A stretch of DNA of 64,000 nt from Rubellimicrobium arenae (GCF_017916275.1 NZ_JAFMST010000007.1:270477-334476), one strand, 5' to 3'; counted from the first letter of the stretch, positions 1 to 10,808 are shown. A program made the numbers and translations. Notes: generated by a model not told the origin, from the sequence alone.

Positions 1-350
1 GCAGCCCTGCGCAACTGACCGAGCCGCTGCGCTACCGGCCGGAACCGGCCGCCGGCGACGGCACCGGCGAGCTGGGCTTCCTTCGGCTCCGCTGGAAGGC
101 GCCCGGAGGCGGGCAGAGCCGGCTTCTGGAGACGCCCATCACCGGCCAGGAGCCAGCCGGGTCCGAGGCGCGATTTGCCGCCGCGATCGCGGGCTGGGGC
201 CAGCTCCTGCGCGCGGACGATCACCTGGGCACCTGGGGCTACGGCCAGGCGATCGACCTGGCCAGCGCCAACCGGGGCGAGGACCCGTTCGGCTACCGGA
301 CCGAGGCAGTGCAGCTCATGCGGCTGGCCCAGAGCCTGGCGGCGGAGTGA
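1..350 (+). CDS. von Willebrand A domain protein, C-terminal part (YfbK/DUF3520-like), 5' end missing
   Basis: Only the last 115 residues lie in the window; the first complete codon is at base 3 and the stop is at 348-350. The visible part matches the DUF3520 tail of YfbK-type VWA proteins: a beta-rich stretch (LGFLRLRWKAPGGG), then RFAAAIAGWGQLLRADDHLG, then GEDPFGYRTEAVQLMRLAQ near the end. In this family an upstream VWA domain with a MIDAS metal site precedes the tail; that part is outside the window. Substrate or partner is unknown. The downstream DUF2798 and hyi genes are on the other strand, so this is the last gene of its transcription unit. Confidence 0.75.
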   Translation, partial: SPAQLTEPLRYRPEPAAGDGTGELGFLRLRWKAPGGGQSRLLETPITGQEPAGSEARFAAAIAGWGQLLRADDHLGTWGYGQAIDLASANRGEDPFGYRTEAVQLMRLAQSLAAE

Positions 351-362
351 CGCCTGGGTCCG

Positions 363-584
363 TCAGGCGGTCAGGCGGGCCACGATCCGCCGCGTGACGG
401 GCGCCAGCAGGAGGACGGAAGGAAAGGCCACCGACCAGCTCGTGAGCCAGGACAGCGCCCACATTCCCGGAAAGCCGGGCACGAGCCCGGCGGCCCGCAG
501 GGTGGCGATCCCGGACACGATGCAGGACATCAGCCCCGACAGGATGAGCCCGAAAAGGATCGGCGCGAAACGGCTGGGGATCAA
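363..584 (-). CDS. DUF2798 family small membrane protein
   Basis: The product is 73 residues, almost entirely two hydrophobic segments (about 6-30 and 42-62) with an MSCIVSGIATLRAAG motif and a basic C-terminus, the pattern of DUF2798 proteins. Function is unknown in the family. The start is a TTG at 584, chosen because a GGAGG ribosome-binding site lies six bases upstream; no ATG gives a better fit. It lies 26 bases downstream of hyi on the same strand and could be cotranscribed. It is too small to assign a role beyond inner-membrane localisation. Confidence 0.65.
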   Translation of the reverse strand: MIPSRFAPILFGLILSGLMSCIVSGIATLRAAGLVPGFPGMWALSWLTSWSVAFPSVLLLAPVTRRIVARLTA

Positions 585-610
585 GGCAGGCCTCCGGCGT
601 CGTGACCGTC

Positions 611-1417
611 CTACGCTAGTCGGGACGGGGCGTCCCGGCCAGGGGACCGGCCCGGATGGGGGGCGCCCTGCTGCATCCAGGCCAGACCTTCCCGGGTCAG
701 GCCCTTGGGATTGTACTCTCCACTGACCCAGCCGCCATAGCCTTCGGCGTCCAGCCGGGCAAAGAAGGCGGGGTAGTCGATCTCGCCCTTGGACGGCTCG
801 TGCCGCCCCGGAACGCCCGCGACCTGCACATGCGCCACGAGATGGCGGACCCGGTCCCAGGTTCCCATGACGTCCCCCGTGATGCGGTGCGCGTGATAGG
901 CGTCGAACTGGAGCCGCAGATTGGGCGCCCCGACCTCCTCCAGGAGATCGGCGGCCAGGCCGAAGTCGCGCAGGAAGTAGCCCGGCATGTCATGCCCGTT
1001 GATCGGCTCGATAGTCAGCGAAAGCGAGGGCGCGGCCGTTGCGGCCCAGGTCAGGTTGCGGACGAAGCAGGCCCGGGCCTCGGACCCCTCCGCGACCCCG
1101 GCCATGACGTGGAGGTGCTGCGCGCCCAGCGTCGCCGCGTAGCGGGCGGCCCGGCGGAAGTCGCTGCGGAACCTGTCCTCCAGGGCCGGGACGGCGGCAA
1201 AGCCGCGGGGTCCGTCCGCATAGTTCGGGGGCGGGCAGTTGATCAGCACGAGCCGGAGCCCGGTCCGGTCCAGACGCTCCAGGATCTGCGGGGCGGGACA
1301 GTCGTAGGGGAACAGCACCTCGACGCCCTCGAACCCGGCGGCCTTGGCCGCGCCGAACCGTTCAAGGAACGGCAGTTCGGGAAAGAGCATCGTCAGATTG
1401 GCGCAGAACCGGGGCAT
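611..1417 (-). CDS. hyi: hydroxypyruvate isomerase (TIM-barrel sugar isomerase family)
   Basis: The enzyme interconverts hydroxypyruvate and tartronate semialdehyde in the glyoxylate/glycerate branch of C2 metabolism. The 268-residue protein begins MPRFCANLTMLFPELPFLERF, typical of Hyi, and has the xylose-isomerase-like TIM barrel. Likely metal-binding glutamates are in LTIEPINGHDMPGYF and GEYNPKG. The start at 1417 was chosen over upstream in-frame codons because GAGGAGG stands directly before it. The glycolate oxidase operon nine kilobases away makes glyoxylate, so both may serve glycolate use, but they are not linked. A broader sugar isomerase is the main alternative. Confidence 0.85.
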   Translation of the reverse strand: MPRFCANLTMLFPELPFLERFGAAKAAGFEGVEVLFPYDCPAPQILERLDRTGLRLVLINCPPPNYADGPRGFAAVPALEDRFRSDFRRAARYAATLGAQHLHVMAGVAEGSEARACFVRNLTWAATAAPSLSLTIEPINGHDMPGYFLRDFGLAADLLEEVGAPNLRLQFDAYHAHRITGDVMGTWDRVRHLVAHVQVAGVPGRHEPSKGEIDYPAFFARLDAEGYGGWVSGEYNPKGLTREGLAWMQQGAPHPGRSPGRDAPSRLA

Positions 1418-1651
1418 CGGGCCTCCTCGAAGGGTGGCGGCATTTAAGGCATGCGCCCTCGGGACCGCCACCTCCTTCCGGCGGGCGCGCCACCCTCGGC
1501 GGATCGCCTCCGGCCCAGGGCGGAGAATAGCCCCGCCGGCCGGCGCCGGGGCGCTGGCCCGGCGGGTCCGCGAAGCGGATGCGACACCCCTCGTCGCGGC
1601 TCCGGGGGCGTGCTAGCTCCACGCGCACCGCTCGCCCGACGGAGCCCGTCC

Positions 1652-2575
1652 ATGACCGCACGACCCCTCCCGTCCGGGACCGCCCCTGCGGAGGCCCGCC
1701 CTCTGCCGGGCGCGCGCCTGCCGGGGAACCTCCTGGCGATGGGCTCCATGGTGGTCTGGGCGGCCGGGTTCCCGGCGGCCGAAGGGCTGCTGTCGGACTG
1801 GGAACCGCTCGCCCTCGTTCCGGCCCGCCTGGCGATGGGCCTCCTGCTCCTGCTTCCGGTGTGGCTCGCGCTGGAGGGCTGGCCGCGCGGGGTGCCCTGG
1901 GGCCGCTGCTTCCTGATCGGCACGATCGGCATCGGCGGCGCGGCGGTCGCGGCGATCTTCGCCCAGGCGGCCACCGATCCGGTGACGGTGGCGGTGATCG
2001 CCTCCATCGCGCCGCTTTCGGCGACCCTGGTCGAGTGGATCTACGAGCGGCGTCCGCTCACGCGGGCCTTCCTCCTGGGCCTGGCCGCCACCATCGCGGG
2101 CGGCGTGATCGCGACGATGGGGGGCGGGGCGGGCCAGGGCAACCTGTGGCTGGGCGCGGTGCTCGCCGTGAGCTCGAGCCTTGTCTATTCCTGGGGCAGC
2201 TACATGACCGTGCGCCAGCTTCCCACCCTGTCCGGCCTCGGCCAGACCACCGCGACCCTGACCGGGGCCTGCGTGGCGATGACGGCGCTGGTTGCCCTGG
2301 CGACGGCGCTGGGCTGGACCGCCCTGCCCGCCGACCCTTTCCGGGCCAGCGACCTCGGGCTCCTGGCGGTGTACGGGATGGGGGCGCTCGCGCTGTCGCA
2401 GCTCCTGTTCATCCTGAGCATCCACCGCCTGGGGGTCGCGATCGCGAGCTTCCACATGAACCTCGCCCCCTTCTACGTCATGCTGATCCTGATCGCGCTG
2501 GGGGGCCAGTGGTCCTGGATGCAGGCGGCGGGGGCCGCCGTGGTCGCGGCCGGCGTGCTGCTCGCGCAGCGCTAG
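1652..2575 (+). CDS. EamA/DMT superfamily transporter
   Basis: A 307-residue membrane protein with about ten hydrophobic segments arranged as two EamA repeats. The first begins GNLLAMGSMVVWAAGFPAAEG and the second begins near LWLGAVLAVSSSLVYSWGSY. Members of the drug/metabolite transporter superfamily mostly export amino acids or other small metabolites; the substrate cannot be read here. The ATG at 1652 has GGAG seven bases upstream; the frame stays open further 5' but that stretch is Arg/Pro-rich and non-membrane. It is divergent from hyi and convergent with the DUF1285 gene, so it is probably transcribed alone. Confidence 0.85.
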   Translation: MTARPLPSGTAPAEARPLPGARLPGNLLAMGSMVVWAAGFPAAEGLLSDWEPLALVPARLAMGLLLLLPVWLALEGWPRGVPWGRCFLIGTIGIGGAAVAAIFAQAATDPVTVAVIASIAPLSATLVEWIYERRPLTRAFLLGLAATIAGGVIATMGGGAGQGNLWLGAVLAVSSSLVYSWGSYMTVRQLPTLSGLGQTTATLTGACVAMTALVALATALGWTALPADPFRASDLGLLAVYGMGALALSQLLFILSIHRLGVAIASFHMNLAPFYVMLILIALGGQWSWMQAAGAAVVAAGVLLAQR

Positions 2576-2582
2576 GCGGCGA

Positions 2583-3179
2583 TCAGTCCGGCAGGTCCTC
2601 GGCCGGGATGATCGGAAAGAACGCCCCCTGCGACCGCAGGCCGAACCAGTCCCGCCCATCATGCCCGGCGACCTCGCCGAGGTCCACGAGCCTGTAGAAC
2701 GTCTTGCGGTCGATGAGCGCCTCGAGATTGCGCCGCACGAGGAGGTAGGGCGAGGGCTCGCCCGTCCCGGGGGCGCGGACCACCCGGATCGGGTGGTCGG
2801 GGCCGGCGGTCACCTCCTCGTCGACATTGGTGCGGAAGGTCAGGGCGCCGTCCCGCGCCTCCACGTCCACCGCGACGAACGGGGCGTCGTCCACCGTGAT
2901 CCCGACCTTCTCGACCGGGGTGACGAGGACGTAGCCCTCCGGGTCCTTCCGCAGGATCGAGGAAAAGAGCCGGACCATCGCGGGCCGCCCGATGGGCGTC
3001 CCAAGATAGAACCAGGTGCCATCCCGCGCGATGCGCATGTCGATGTCGCCGCAATGCGGCGGGTTCCATAGATGCACCGGCGGCGGTCCCCGGCGGCCTT
3101 CGGCCCGGGCCGCATGGGCCAGTCCCTCGGCGGAAGGGGGGGCGCTGGCGCCCGTCTCACTCTTGTTTGTCTTTCCCAT
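2583..3179 (-). CDS. DUF1285 domain protein
   Basis: A 198-residue cytosolic protein. The core from about residue 30 matches DUF1285: HLWNPPHCGDIDMRIARDG, then DGTWFYLGTPIGRPAMVRLFSSILR, then YVLVTPVEKVGITVDDAPF and a C-terminal NLEALIDRKTFYRLVDLG. Function is not established for the family. The start ATG at 3179 gives MGKTNKSETG. It is divergent from moxR with only 57 bases between the starts, so the two share a promoter region. In Rhodobacterales this gene usually sits beside the MoxR block, which suggests a link, but nothing in the sequence shows what it does. Confidence 0.8.
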   Translation of the reverse strand: MGKTNKSETGASAPPSAEGLAHAARAEGRRGPPPVHLWNPPHCGDIDMRIARDGTWFYLGTPIGRPAMVRLFSSILRKDPEGYVLVTPVEKVGITVDDAPFVAVDVEARDGALTFRTNVDEEVTAGPDHPIRVVRAPGTGEPSPYLLVRRNLEALIDRKTFYRLVDLGEVAGHDGRDWFGLRSQGAFFPIIPAEDLPD

Positions 3180-3236
3180 CCCCAGGGGCCGTTCTACTCC
3201 TATGTTGCGAAGATAGGGCCGCAGGGGAGTGTTGTC

Positions 3237-4234
<998 letters not shown>

Positions 4235-4238
<4 letters not shown>

Positions 4239-5125
4239 CGGCGGAGATCCCCGCCGCCCCGGCCCGTCTGCGCGCCGAGGCCGAAACCCTGGCCGGCCCG
4301 ATGCCGGCGCTCCTGGCCGAGGCGCAGCACCTTGCCGCCACCATCGTCCTGGGGGAGCATGGGCGGCGGCGCGCGGGGATGGGGGCGGACTTCTGGCAAT
4401 ACCGCGCCGCCCAGCCGGGCGACGATTCCCGCATAATCGACTGGCGGCGATCGGGCCGCGCCGACGTCGCCTTCGTGCAGGACAAGGAATGGCAGACCGC
4501 GCAGACCGTGATGGTCTGGGTGGACCGGGGCCGCGCCATGTCCTTTGCCTCTGTGCCCGCCCTGCCCGCCAAGGGTCACCGGGCGCGCCTGCTGGCTCTG
4601 GCCGCCGCCATCCTCCTTGTCCGGGGGGGCGAGCGGGTGGGCCTCGGGGGCGCGGACGGGCTTCCGCCGCGCCGGGGGGCGACCATGCTGGCCCGGCTCG
4701 CGGCCTCGCTGTCCGAGGACCGGGCGGAGGAGTACGTGGCGCCGGACACCACCGGGATGCCGCCACGGTCCCGCGCCCTGTTCGTCTCGGACTTCCTGGG
4801 CGACCCCGCGCCCATCGAGCGCGCGGTGGCCGAAAGCGCCGACCGGGGCATCAAGGGGGCGATGCTCCAGATCCTCGACCCGCAGGAGGAGGCGTTCCCG
4901 TTCCAGGGCCGGACCATCTTCGAAAGCATGGGCGGCGGCCTGCGGCACGAGACCCTGAAGGCCGGCGAGCTTCGCGCCCGCTATCTCGACAGGCTGGCCG
5001 AGCGGAAGGCCCGGCTGGCTGACCTCGCGCGGGCGACGGGCTGGATGTTCTCGACCCACCACACCGACACGGTGCCCGCGCGCGCCCTGCTCTGGCTCCA
5101 TGCGGCCCTGGAGCGGCGCATCTGA
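4235..5125 (+). CDS. DUF58 domain protein
   Basis: A 296-residue protein with the DUF58 signature: GMGADFWQYRAAQPGDDSR followed by IIDWRRSGR, then a degenerate VWA-like fold (MVWVDRGRAM). DUF58 proteins are encoded directly after MoxR ATPases and are thought to be clients or partners in envelope-associated VWA complexes. The GTG start at 4235 overlaps the moxR stop as GTGA, indicating translational coupling; its own stop overlaps the next start as TGATG. No membrane segment stands out, unlike many DUF58 proteins that have two at the N-terminus. Confidence 0.9.
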
Positions 5126-7941
5126 TGTGGATGCTGGGTCCCCTCGGGTTCACCGCCCCCTGGCTGCTGGCCGCGCTGGTCGCGCTGCCGGTCCTTTGGC
5201 TCATCCTGCGGGCCGTCCCTCCTGCCCCGATCCGGCGCAGGTTCCCGGGCGTGGCGCTGCTCCTGGGCCTGGAGGATCGCGAAGCGCAGGCGGACCGCAC
5301 GCCCTGGTGGCTCATGCTGCTGCGCCTCCTGGCGGTCGCGGCGGTCATCCTCGGCTTTGCCGGTCCGATCCTGAACCCGCGCGAGGACCGGGGCGGCACC
5401 GGCCCGCTGCTGATCGTGCTGGACGGCACCTGGGCCGACGCCCGCGACTGGGCCGCGCGCATGGACCGGTCCGAGACGCTGCTGGGCGAAGCCTCGCGAG
5501 AGGGGCGCACGGCCGCCGTGGTGGCGCTGACCACGCCGCCCACCGGCGCTCCGGTCTTCAACGATGCCGAGGCCGCGTTGCAGCATCTGCCGAACCTCGC
5601 ACCCCAGCCCTGGCTCCCCGATGCCGAGGCCGACGCCGCCTGGGCCGAGGCGCTGGGGCAGGTCGAGGGCGGCTTCGACACGGTCTGGCTGTCCGACGGC
5701 CTGGCCCGCGACGGGCGGGCCACGCTGCTGCGGGTGCTGGAGGACAAGGGGTCGGTCACCGTGGTCCAGGCCCCGCGCCAGATCGTCGCCCTGCGGCCGG
5801 CCCGCTTCGAGGAGGGGACCATCGTGCTGTCCGCCATCCGTTCGCCCACCGGCCCTGCGGGCGAGATCCCGGTCGCGGCCATGGGGCTCGATCCGGCCGG
5901 GGCCGAACGGCAGCTCGCCACCGCGACCCTGGCCTTCGAGCCCGGCGCGGCCGAGGCGGAGGTCGGCCTGGAGCTGCCCGCCGAACTGCGCAACCGCGTG
6001 ACCCGGTTCGAGCTGTCGGGCCTGCGGTCGGCCGCGGCGGTGGCCCTGACGGACGACGGCCTGCGTCGGCGCGAGATCGGCCTCGTGGCGGGCGGCCGCG
6101 AGCGGGAGGCGCTCGACCTGCTCGATCCGCTCCATTACCTGCGCGAGGCGCTCGCCCCCAATGCGGATCTTGTCGAAGGCACGCTTTCGGACGTCATCCT
6201 GGCCAACCCCGACGTGATCGCCCTGGCCGACGTGGCCCAGCTGTCCGACGCCGAGACCGAGGACCTGACGGCCTGGGTCGAGGAGGGTGGGCTGCTGCTG
6301 CGCTTTGCGGGGCCGCGCCTGGCCGCCTCCGATCTCGCCCGCACCGAAGAGGACCCTCTCCTTCCCGTGCGGCTGCGGGCGGGCGGGCGGGCCGTCGGCG
6401 GCGCCATGAGCTGGGGCGAGCCCAGGTCGCTCTCGCCCTTCGAGGACGGCTCGCCGTTCTTCGGCCTCGCGATTCCCCCCGACGTCACCGTCGACGCCCA
6501 GGTCGTGGCCCAGCCGGACCCCACCCTGGCCGAGCGGGTGATCGCCCAGCTCAGCGACGGCACGCCGCTCGTGACGCGGAAGGAGCTGGGCGAAGGGCAG
6601 GTCGTGCTCTTTCACGTCACCGCCAATGCCGAGTGGTCGACCCTGCCCCTGTCCGGCCTCTTCGTCGAGATGCTGGAGCGGCTGGCCGTGTCCTCGCGGG
6701 CGGCTCCGCCGACCGAGGCGGAGCTCGAGGGCACGACCTGGGTGCCCGAGGCCGCCCTGGACGCCTACGGGCGGCTCACGCAGCTCGACACCCAGCCGGG
6801 CGTCCCGGGAGAGCGCCTGGTGGGCGGGCGCGCCGGCCCCGACCTGCGTCCCGGCCTTTATGCGGGCGAGGATCGGCGCATCGCGATCAACGCCATCAAC
6901 GCGGAAACGACGCTGGCCCCGGCCTCCTGGCCCGCCTCGGTGCGCCTCGAAGGGCTTCAGGTCGCGCGGGAGCTGCCGCTCAAGGGCGCGCTGCTGGCGC
7001 TGGCGCTGGGGCTGCTCCTGGTGGACGTGTTCGCCTCCCTGCTCCTGTCGGGGCGCCTGCGGGGCGCGCGCGCCGGGGTGGTGGCGGTGCTGGCCGCGCT
7101 CATGCTGGCCTGGCATCCCGTTCCCGCGGCGGCCCAGGACCCCGCCGCGCTGGCCGACGCCCAGGCCGCGCCGGACCCGGAGGCCGACGACTTTGCCCTG
7201 GCCGCCACCGAGCAGGTGGCCCTGGCCCATGTGCTGACCGGCGACCGGGAGGTGGACGACACCGCGCAGGCCGGCCTGCTGGGGCTGTCCAACACGCTCT
7301 GGAGCCGCACCGCCGTGGAGCCCACCGCCCCCATGGGCGTGGACATCGAAACCGACGAGCTGTCGTTCTTCCCCCTGCTCTACTGGCCCGTCACGGCGGA
7401 CATGCCGATTCCGTCGCGGGCGGCCTACGACAAGCTCAACCGCTACCTCGCTTCGGGCGGGATGATCCTGTTCGACACCCGCGACGCGGACATGGGGGGC
7501 TTCGGCACCGCCACGCCCGAAGGGGAGCGGCTCCAGGCCATCGCGCGCGGGCTCGACATCCCGCCTCTCGAGCCGATGCCGCAGGACCATGTGCTGACCC
7601 GGACCTTCTACCTGCTCAAGGAGTTCCCGGGCCGGTTCAACGACCCCGAGGTCTGGGTCGAAGCCGCGCCGCCCGACGCCCAGCAGGCCGAGGGGATGCC
7701 CTTCCGCGACCTCAATGACGGCGTGACGCCGGTGGTGATCGGCGGCAACGACTGGGCGTCCGCCTGGGCGGTGGACGACTACGGCACGCCGCTCTACCCG
7801 GTCGGGCGCGGCATGGCGGGCGAGCAGCAGCGCGAATACGCGTTCCGCTTCGGGGTCAACCTAGTGATGCACGTCCTCACGGGGAACTACAAATCCGACC
7901 AGGTGCACGTGCCCGCCCTGCTGGAGCGGCTGGGGCAATGA
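5125..7941 (+). CDS. BatA-like/DUF4159 membrane protein
   Basis: A large membrane protein of 938 residues. The N-terminus (MLGPLGFTAPWLLAALVALPVLWLI and a second segment near residue 60) matches the BatA N-terminal module (TIGR02226). The middle has a VWA-like and a class-I-amidotransferase-like fold (EEGGLLLRFAGPRLA). Two further membrane segments lie around residues 610-665. The C-terminal DUF4159 domain begins after residue 690 (DELSFFPLLYWPVTADMPIPS). It is the third gene of the moxR block. DUF4159 folds resemble glutamine amidotransferases without clear catalytic residues, so a structural or sensing role is more likely than catalysis. Function is unproven. Confidence 0.88.
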   Translation: MWMLGPLGFTAPWLLAALVALPVLWLILRAVPPAPIRRRFPGVALLLGLEDREAQADRTPWWLMLLRLLAVAAVILGFAGPILNPREDRGGTGPLLIVLDGTWADARDWAARMDRSETLLGEASREGRTAAVVALTTPPTGAPVFNDAEAALQHLPNLAPQPWLPDAEADAAWAEALGQVEGGFDTVWLSDGLARDGRATLLRVLEDKGSVTVVQAPRQIVALRPARFEEGTIVLSAIRSPTGPAGEIPVAAMGLDPAGAERQLATATLAFEPGAAEAEVGLELPAELRNRVTRFELSGLRSAAAVALTDDGLRRREIGLVAGGREREALDLLDPLHYLREALAPNADLVEGTLSDVILANPDVIALADVAQLSDAETEDLTAWVEEGGLLLRFAGPRLAASDLARTEEDPLLPVRLRAGGRAVGGAMSWGEPRSLSPFEDGSPFFGLAIPPDVTVDAQVVAQPDPTLAERVIAQLSDGTPLVTRKELGEGQVVLFHVTANAEWSTLPLSGLFVEMLERLAVSSRAAPPTEAELEGTTWVPEAALDAYGRLTQLDTQPGVPGERLVGGRAGPDLRPGLYAGEDRRIAINAINAETTLAPASWPASVRLEGLQVARELPLKGALLALALGLLLVDVFASLLLSGRLRGARAGVVAVLAALMLAWHPVPAAAQDPAALADAQAAPDPEADDFALAATEQVALAHVLTGDREVDDTAQAGLLGLSNTLWSRTAVEPTAPMGVDIETDELSFFPLLYWPVTADMPIPSRAAYDKLNRYLASGGMILFDTRDADMGGFGTATPEGERLQAIARGLDIPPLEPMPQDHVLTRTFYLLKEFPGRFNDPEVWVEAAPPDAQQAEGMPFRDLNDGVTPVVIGGNDWASAWAVDDYGTPLYPVGRGMAGEQQREYAFRFGVNLVMHVLTGNYKSDQVHVPALLERLGQ

Positions 7942-8006
7942 CCCCGGCGCCCTCGCGGAAGCAGGCACGATGACGGACGGACGCAGCTTGAAGGAACAGG
8001 CGTGAC

Positions 8007-10082
8007 ATGACGGCGGATCAGATCATCTTCGACCCGCTCCTGCCCTGGCCCGTGATCTGGGTGGCGGTGGCGCTGGTCGACGTGGCCGTGATCCTGGCCG
8101 CCTGGCGCCGGCTGTCGGGCTGGTGGCTTCGGGGGCTGGCCGGGGTGGCGCTGCTTGCGGCGCTGCTCAACCCCTCCCTCCAGGAGGAGGAGCGGCAGCC
8201 CCTGACCGACATCGTCGTGGCCGTGGTGGACGAGAGCGCGTCGCAGCGCATCGCCGACCGCCCGCAGCAGACCGAGGAGGCCCTGGCGGGCCTGGAGGCC
8301 GAGGTCGCCGCCCGGCCCAACACCGAGCTGCGCGTCGTCCGCGTCGGCGACGCCGAGGGCGACGGCGGCTCGCTGGTCATGGGGGCGCTGGGCGAGGCGC
8401 TGGCCCAGGAGCCGCAGGGCCGCATCGCCGGCATGGTCCTCATCACCGACGGGCGCGTGCACGACCTCCCGGCAGCGCCGCCCCTTCCGGCCCCGCTCCA
8501 CACCCTGCTGACCGGCCACGAGGGCGACTGGGACCGGCGGCTGGTGGTCCGGAACGCCCCGGCCTTCGGCATCCTGGGCGAGGAGCTGCACCTGACCATC
8601 CGGGTCGAGGACCAGGGCGCGGCCCCCGAGGCGGCGACGGTCCCGCTGACCATCGCCGTGGACGGCGGCGCCCCGATGAAGTTCGACGTCCCGATCAACG
8701 AGGACATGGAGCTTCCGCTGGTGCTGCCGCATGGCGGCATGAACGTGCTCCAGTTCGAGACGCCCGAAGCGGAAGGCGAGCTCACGGCCCGCAACAACGC
8801 CGCCGTGGTGCAGATCAACGGCGTGCGGGACCGGCTGCGCGTTCTGCTGGTGTCCGGCGAGCCCCATGCGGGCGAACGGACCTGGCGGAACCTGCTCAAG
8901 TCCGACGCCTCGGTGGACCTCGTGCACTTCACCATCCTGCGCCCGCCCGAAAAGCAGGACGGCGTGCCGGTCGAGGAGCTGTCGCTGATCGCCTTCCCGA
9001 CCTACGAGCTGTTCGTCCAGAAGCTGCAGGACTTCGACCTCGTCATCTTCGACCGGTACCGGCGGCAGGGCATCCTGCCCAACGAATACCTCCAGAACGT
9101 CGCCGACTACGTCGAGCGGGGCGGCGCCGTCCTGGTGACGGCAGGCCCGGAATACGCGAGCGCCGAGTCCGTCTACCGGTCCCCGTTGGGCGCGGTGCTG
9201 CCCGGGGCGCCCAGCGCGCGGGTCCTGGAGGAGGGCTTCACGCCCCTCCTGAGCGAGCTGGGCCAGCGGCATCCCGTCACCGAAGGGCTGGAATCGCTCG
9301 CGCCCCGGCCCCCGGCCGAGGACGGCACCCCCGGCTGGGGCCGGTGGTTCCGGGCCATCGAGGTGACGCCCTCGCCCGACGCGACCAACGTCATGGAAGG
9401 TCCCGACGGCCGTCCGCTCCTTCTCCTCAACCGGGTGGGCGAAGGGCGGGCGGCGCTCCTGGCCACCGACCAGGCCTGGCTCTGGGACCGGGGCTTCGAG
9501 GGGGGCGGGCCGCAGATGGAGCTGCTCCGGCGGCTGGCGCACTGGCTCATGAAGGAGCCCGAGCTGGAGGAGGAGGCTCTCTGGGTCGAGCCTGCGGGCC
9601 AGACCATGCGGATCATCCGGCGCACGCTGGGCGAAACGGTCCCGCCCGTCACCATCACGGGCCCGGACGGCACCGAGACCACGGTCCAGCTCCAGGAGGT
9701 GTCGCCCGGCCGCTTCGAGCTGCAATGGGAGGCGCCCGAGATCGGGCTCTACCGCCTGACCGACGGGGACAAGAGCGCCGTGATCGCGCTTGGCCCCTCG
9801 GCCCCGCGGGAGTTCGAGCAGACGATCGCCACGGGCGACGTGCTGGCCCCGGCGGTCGAGCCCACGAACGGCGGCATCCTGCGGATCGAGGACGGGCTGC
9901 CCTCCTTGCGCGACGTGCGCGAGGGCCGGCCGGCCTCGGGACGCGGCTGGATCGGCATCACCCCGCGCGAGGCCTATGTCACCGCCGACATCAGCATCGC
10001 TCCAATCCTTCCGGCCTGGGCCTTCCTGCTCCTGTCGGCGCTGCTGATCCTGGGGGCCTGGGTGCGCGAGGGGCGGCGCTAG
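8007..10082 (+). CDS. VWA/glutamine-amidotransferase-like membrane protein of the MoxR block
   Basis: A 691-residue protein with two N-terminal membrane segments (about 15-35 and 42-56), a VWA-like stretch (TDIVVAVVDESASQRIADRP, with a DxSxS-type metal site reduced to DESAS) and a central ThuA/GATase-like region (LRVLLVSGEPHAGERTWRNLL, VERGGAVLVTAGPEY). One C-terminal membrane helix ends in a short Arg-rich tail. It closes the moxR operon after a 65-base gap and is convergent with the DUF599 gene. The design (membrane anchor, periplasmic domains, C-terminal anchor) fits a periplasmic partner of the preceding gene. No catalytic triad is evident. Confidence 0.85.
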   Translation: MTADQIIFDPLLPWPVIWVAVALVDVAVILAAWRRLSGWWLRGLAGVALLAALLNPSLQEEERQPLTDIVVAVVDESASQRIADRPQQTEEALAGLEAEVAARPNTELRVVRVGDAEGDGGSLVMGALGEALAQEPQGRIAGMVLITDGRVHDLPAAPPLPAPLHTLLTGHEGDWDRRLVVRNAPAFGILGEELHLTIRVEDQGAAPEAATVPLTIAVDGGAPMKFDVPINEDMELPLVLPHGGMNVLQFETPEAEGELTARNNAAVVQINGVRDRLRVLLVSGEPHAGERTWRNLLKSDASVDLVHFTILRPPEKQDGVPVEELSLIAFPTYELFVQKLQDFDLVIFDRYRRQGILPNEYLQNVADYVERGGAVLVTAGPEYASAESVYRSPLGAVLPGAPSARVLEEGFTPLLSELGQRHPVTEGLESLAPRPPAEDGTPGWGRWFRAIEVTPSPDATNVMEGPDGRPLLLLNRVGEGRAALLATDQAWLWDRGFEGGGPQMELLRRLAHWLMKEPELEEEALWVEPAGQTMRIIRRTLGETVPPVTITGPDGTETTVQLQEVSPGRFELQWEAPEIGLYRLTDGDKSAVIALGPSAPREFEQTIATGDVLAPAVEPTNGGILRIEDGLPSLRDVREGRPASGRGWIGITPREAYVTADISIAPILPAWAFLLLSALLILGAWVREGRR

Positions 10083-10091
10083 GCCGCCCTT

Positions 10092-10808
10092 CTACCGTTC
10101 CGCCAGGATGTCGTGGGGGACGGACGCGAACTCCCGTCCGATCAGCATGGCGGTGACCACCGCCACCGCCACGGCCAGCACCCCCGGCCCCGCGAGCCAG
10201 CCCAGCGAGGCGAGGGAGTAGTACATGCTCCGGAGCCCCCGGTTGAAGTTGTAGGCGGCGCGGATGTTGAGCTCGGCCGCCCGGGACGCGCGGGGCGCCG
10301 ACCGGGGGTCGCCAGGGTCCGTGGGGATCGCCGCCATCATCACCGAGCAGTAGCCGAAGACCCGGTTAGACCACACGAACTTGAGAAAGGCGTGGGTCAG
10401 CAGCAGCGCGCAGGGCAGAAGCCGCATCTGCCATTGCAGGGCCGTGGTCTCCTCGCGGCCGATCTCTTCGGCGAGCCCCGCCAGCGGGGCGACGTTGCCG
10501 ATCAGCGCGAGCACCCCGCCGACCGCCAGGATCGCCGTGGAGGCGAAGAAGGACGTGCCCTGCCGGAGCGACGCCATGATCTGGGCGTCGAAGATCCGGT
10601 TGTCGCGGGTCAGGAACTCGCGCATCCATTCGCGCCGGACCTGCGACATGAGCACGGTGACCGACGGCCGTCCGGGCGGCGGATGCTCGGTCACCCAGCC
10701 CATCGCCCCCCAGGCGGCAACCAGCAGCAGCAGCGCCAGCACGTCGCCCCAGCGGAGCGCCGAAAGGATGGTGGCGGGCAGGAATCCATCGAGGACGGTC
10801 GCAGGCAT
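10092..10808 (-). CDS. DUF599 family membrane protein
   Basis: A 238-residue inner-membrane protein with four or more hydrophobic segments. The family signature includes MASLRQGTSFFASTAILAVGG and the central RLLPCALLLTHAFLKFVWSNR, followed by AAYNFNRGLRSMYYSLASLGW. Such proteins are common in alphaproteobacteria and have no assigned function. The ATG at 10808 gives MPATVLDGFLPATIL; the frame is open further upstream but would run through the glcD promoter region. It is divergent from glcD with 84 bases between the starts and convergent with the last gene of the moxR block. Confidence 0.8.
   Translation of the reverse strand: MPATVLDGFLPATILSALRWGDVLALLLLVAAWGAMGWVTEHPPPGRPSVTVLMSQVRREWMREFLTRDNRIFDAQIMASLRQGTSFFASTAILAVGGVLALIGNVAPLAGLAEEIGREETTALQWQMRLLPCALLLTHAFLKFVWSNRVFGYCSVMMAAIPTDPGDPRSAPRASRAAELNIRAAYNFNRGLRSMYYSLASLGWLAGPGVLAVAVAVVTAMLIGREFASVPHDILAER

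Noticed and set aside
1530..1552. GCCCCG...CGGGGC dyad between hyi and the DMT transporter gene
   Set aside because: Short GC-only arms of this kind are common in the window; nothing ties it to regulation.
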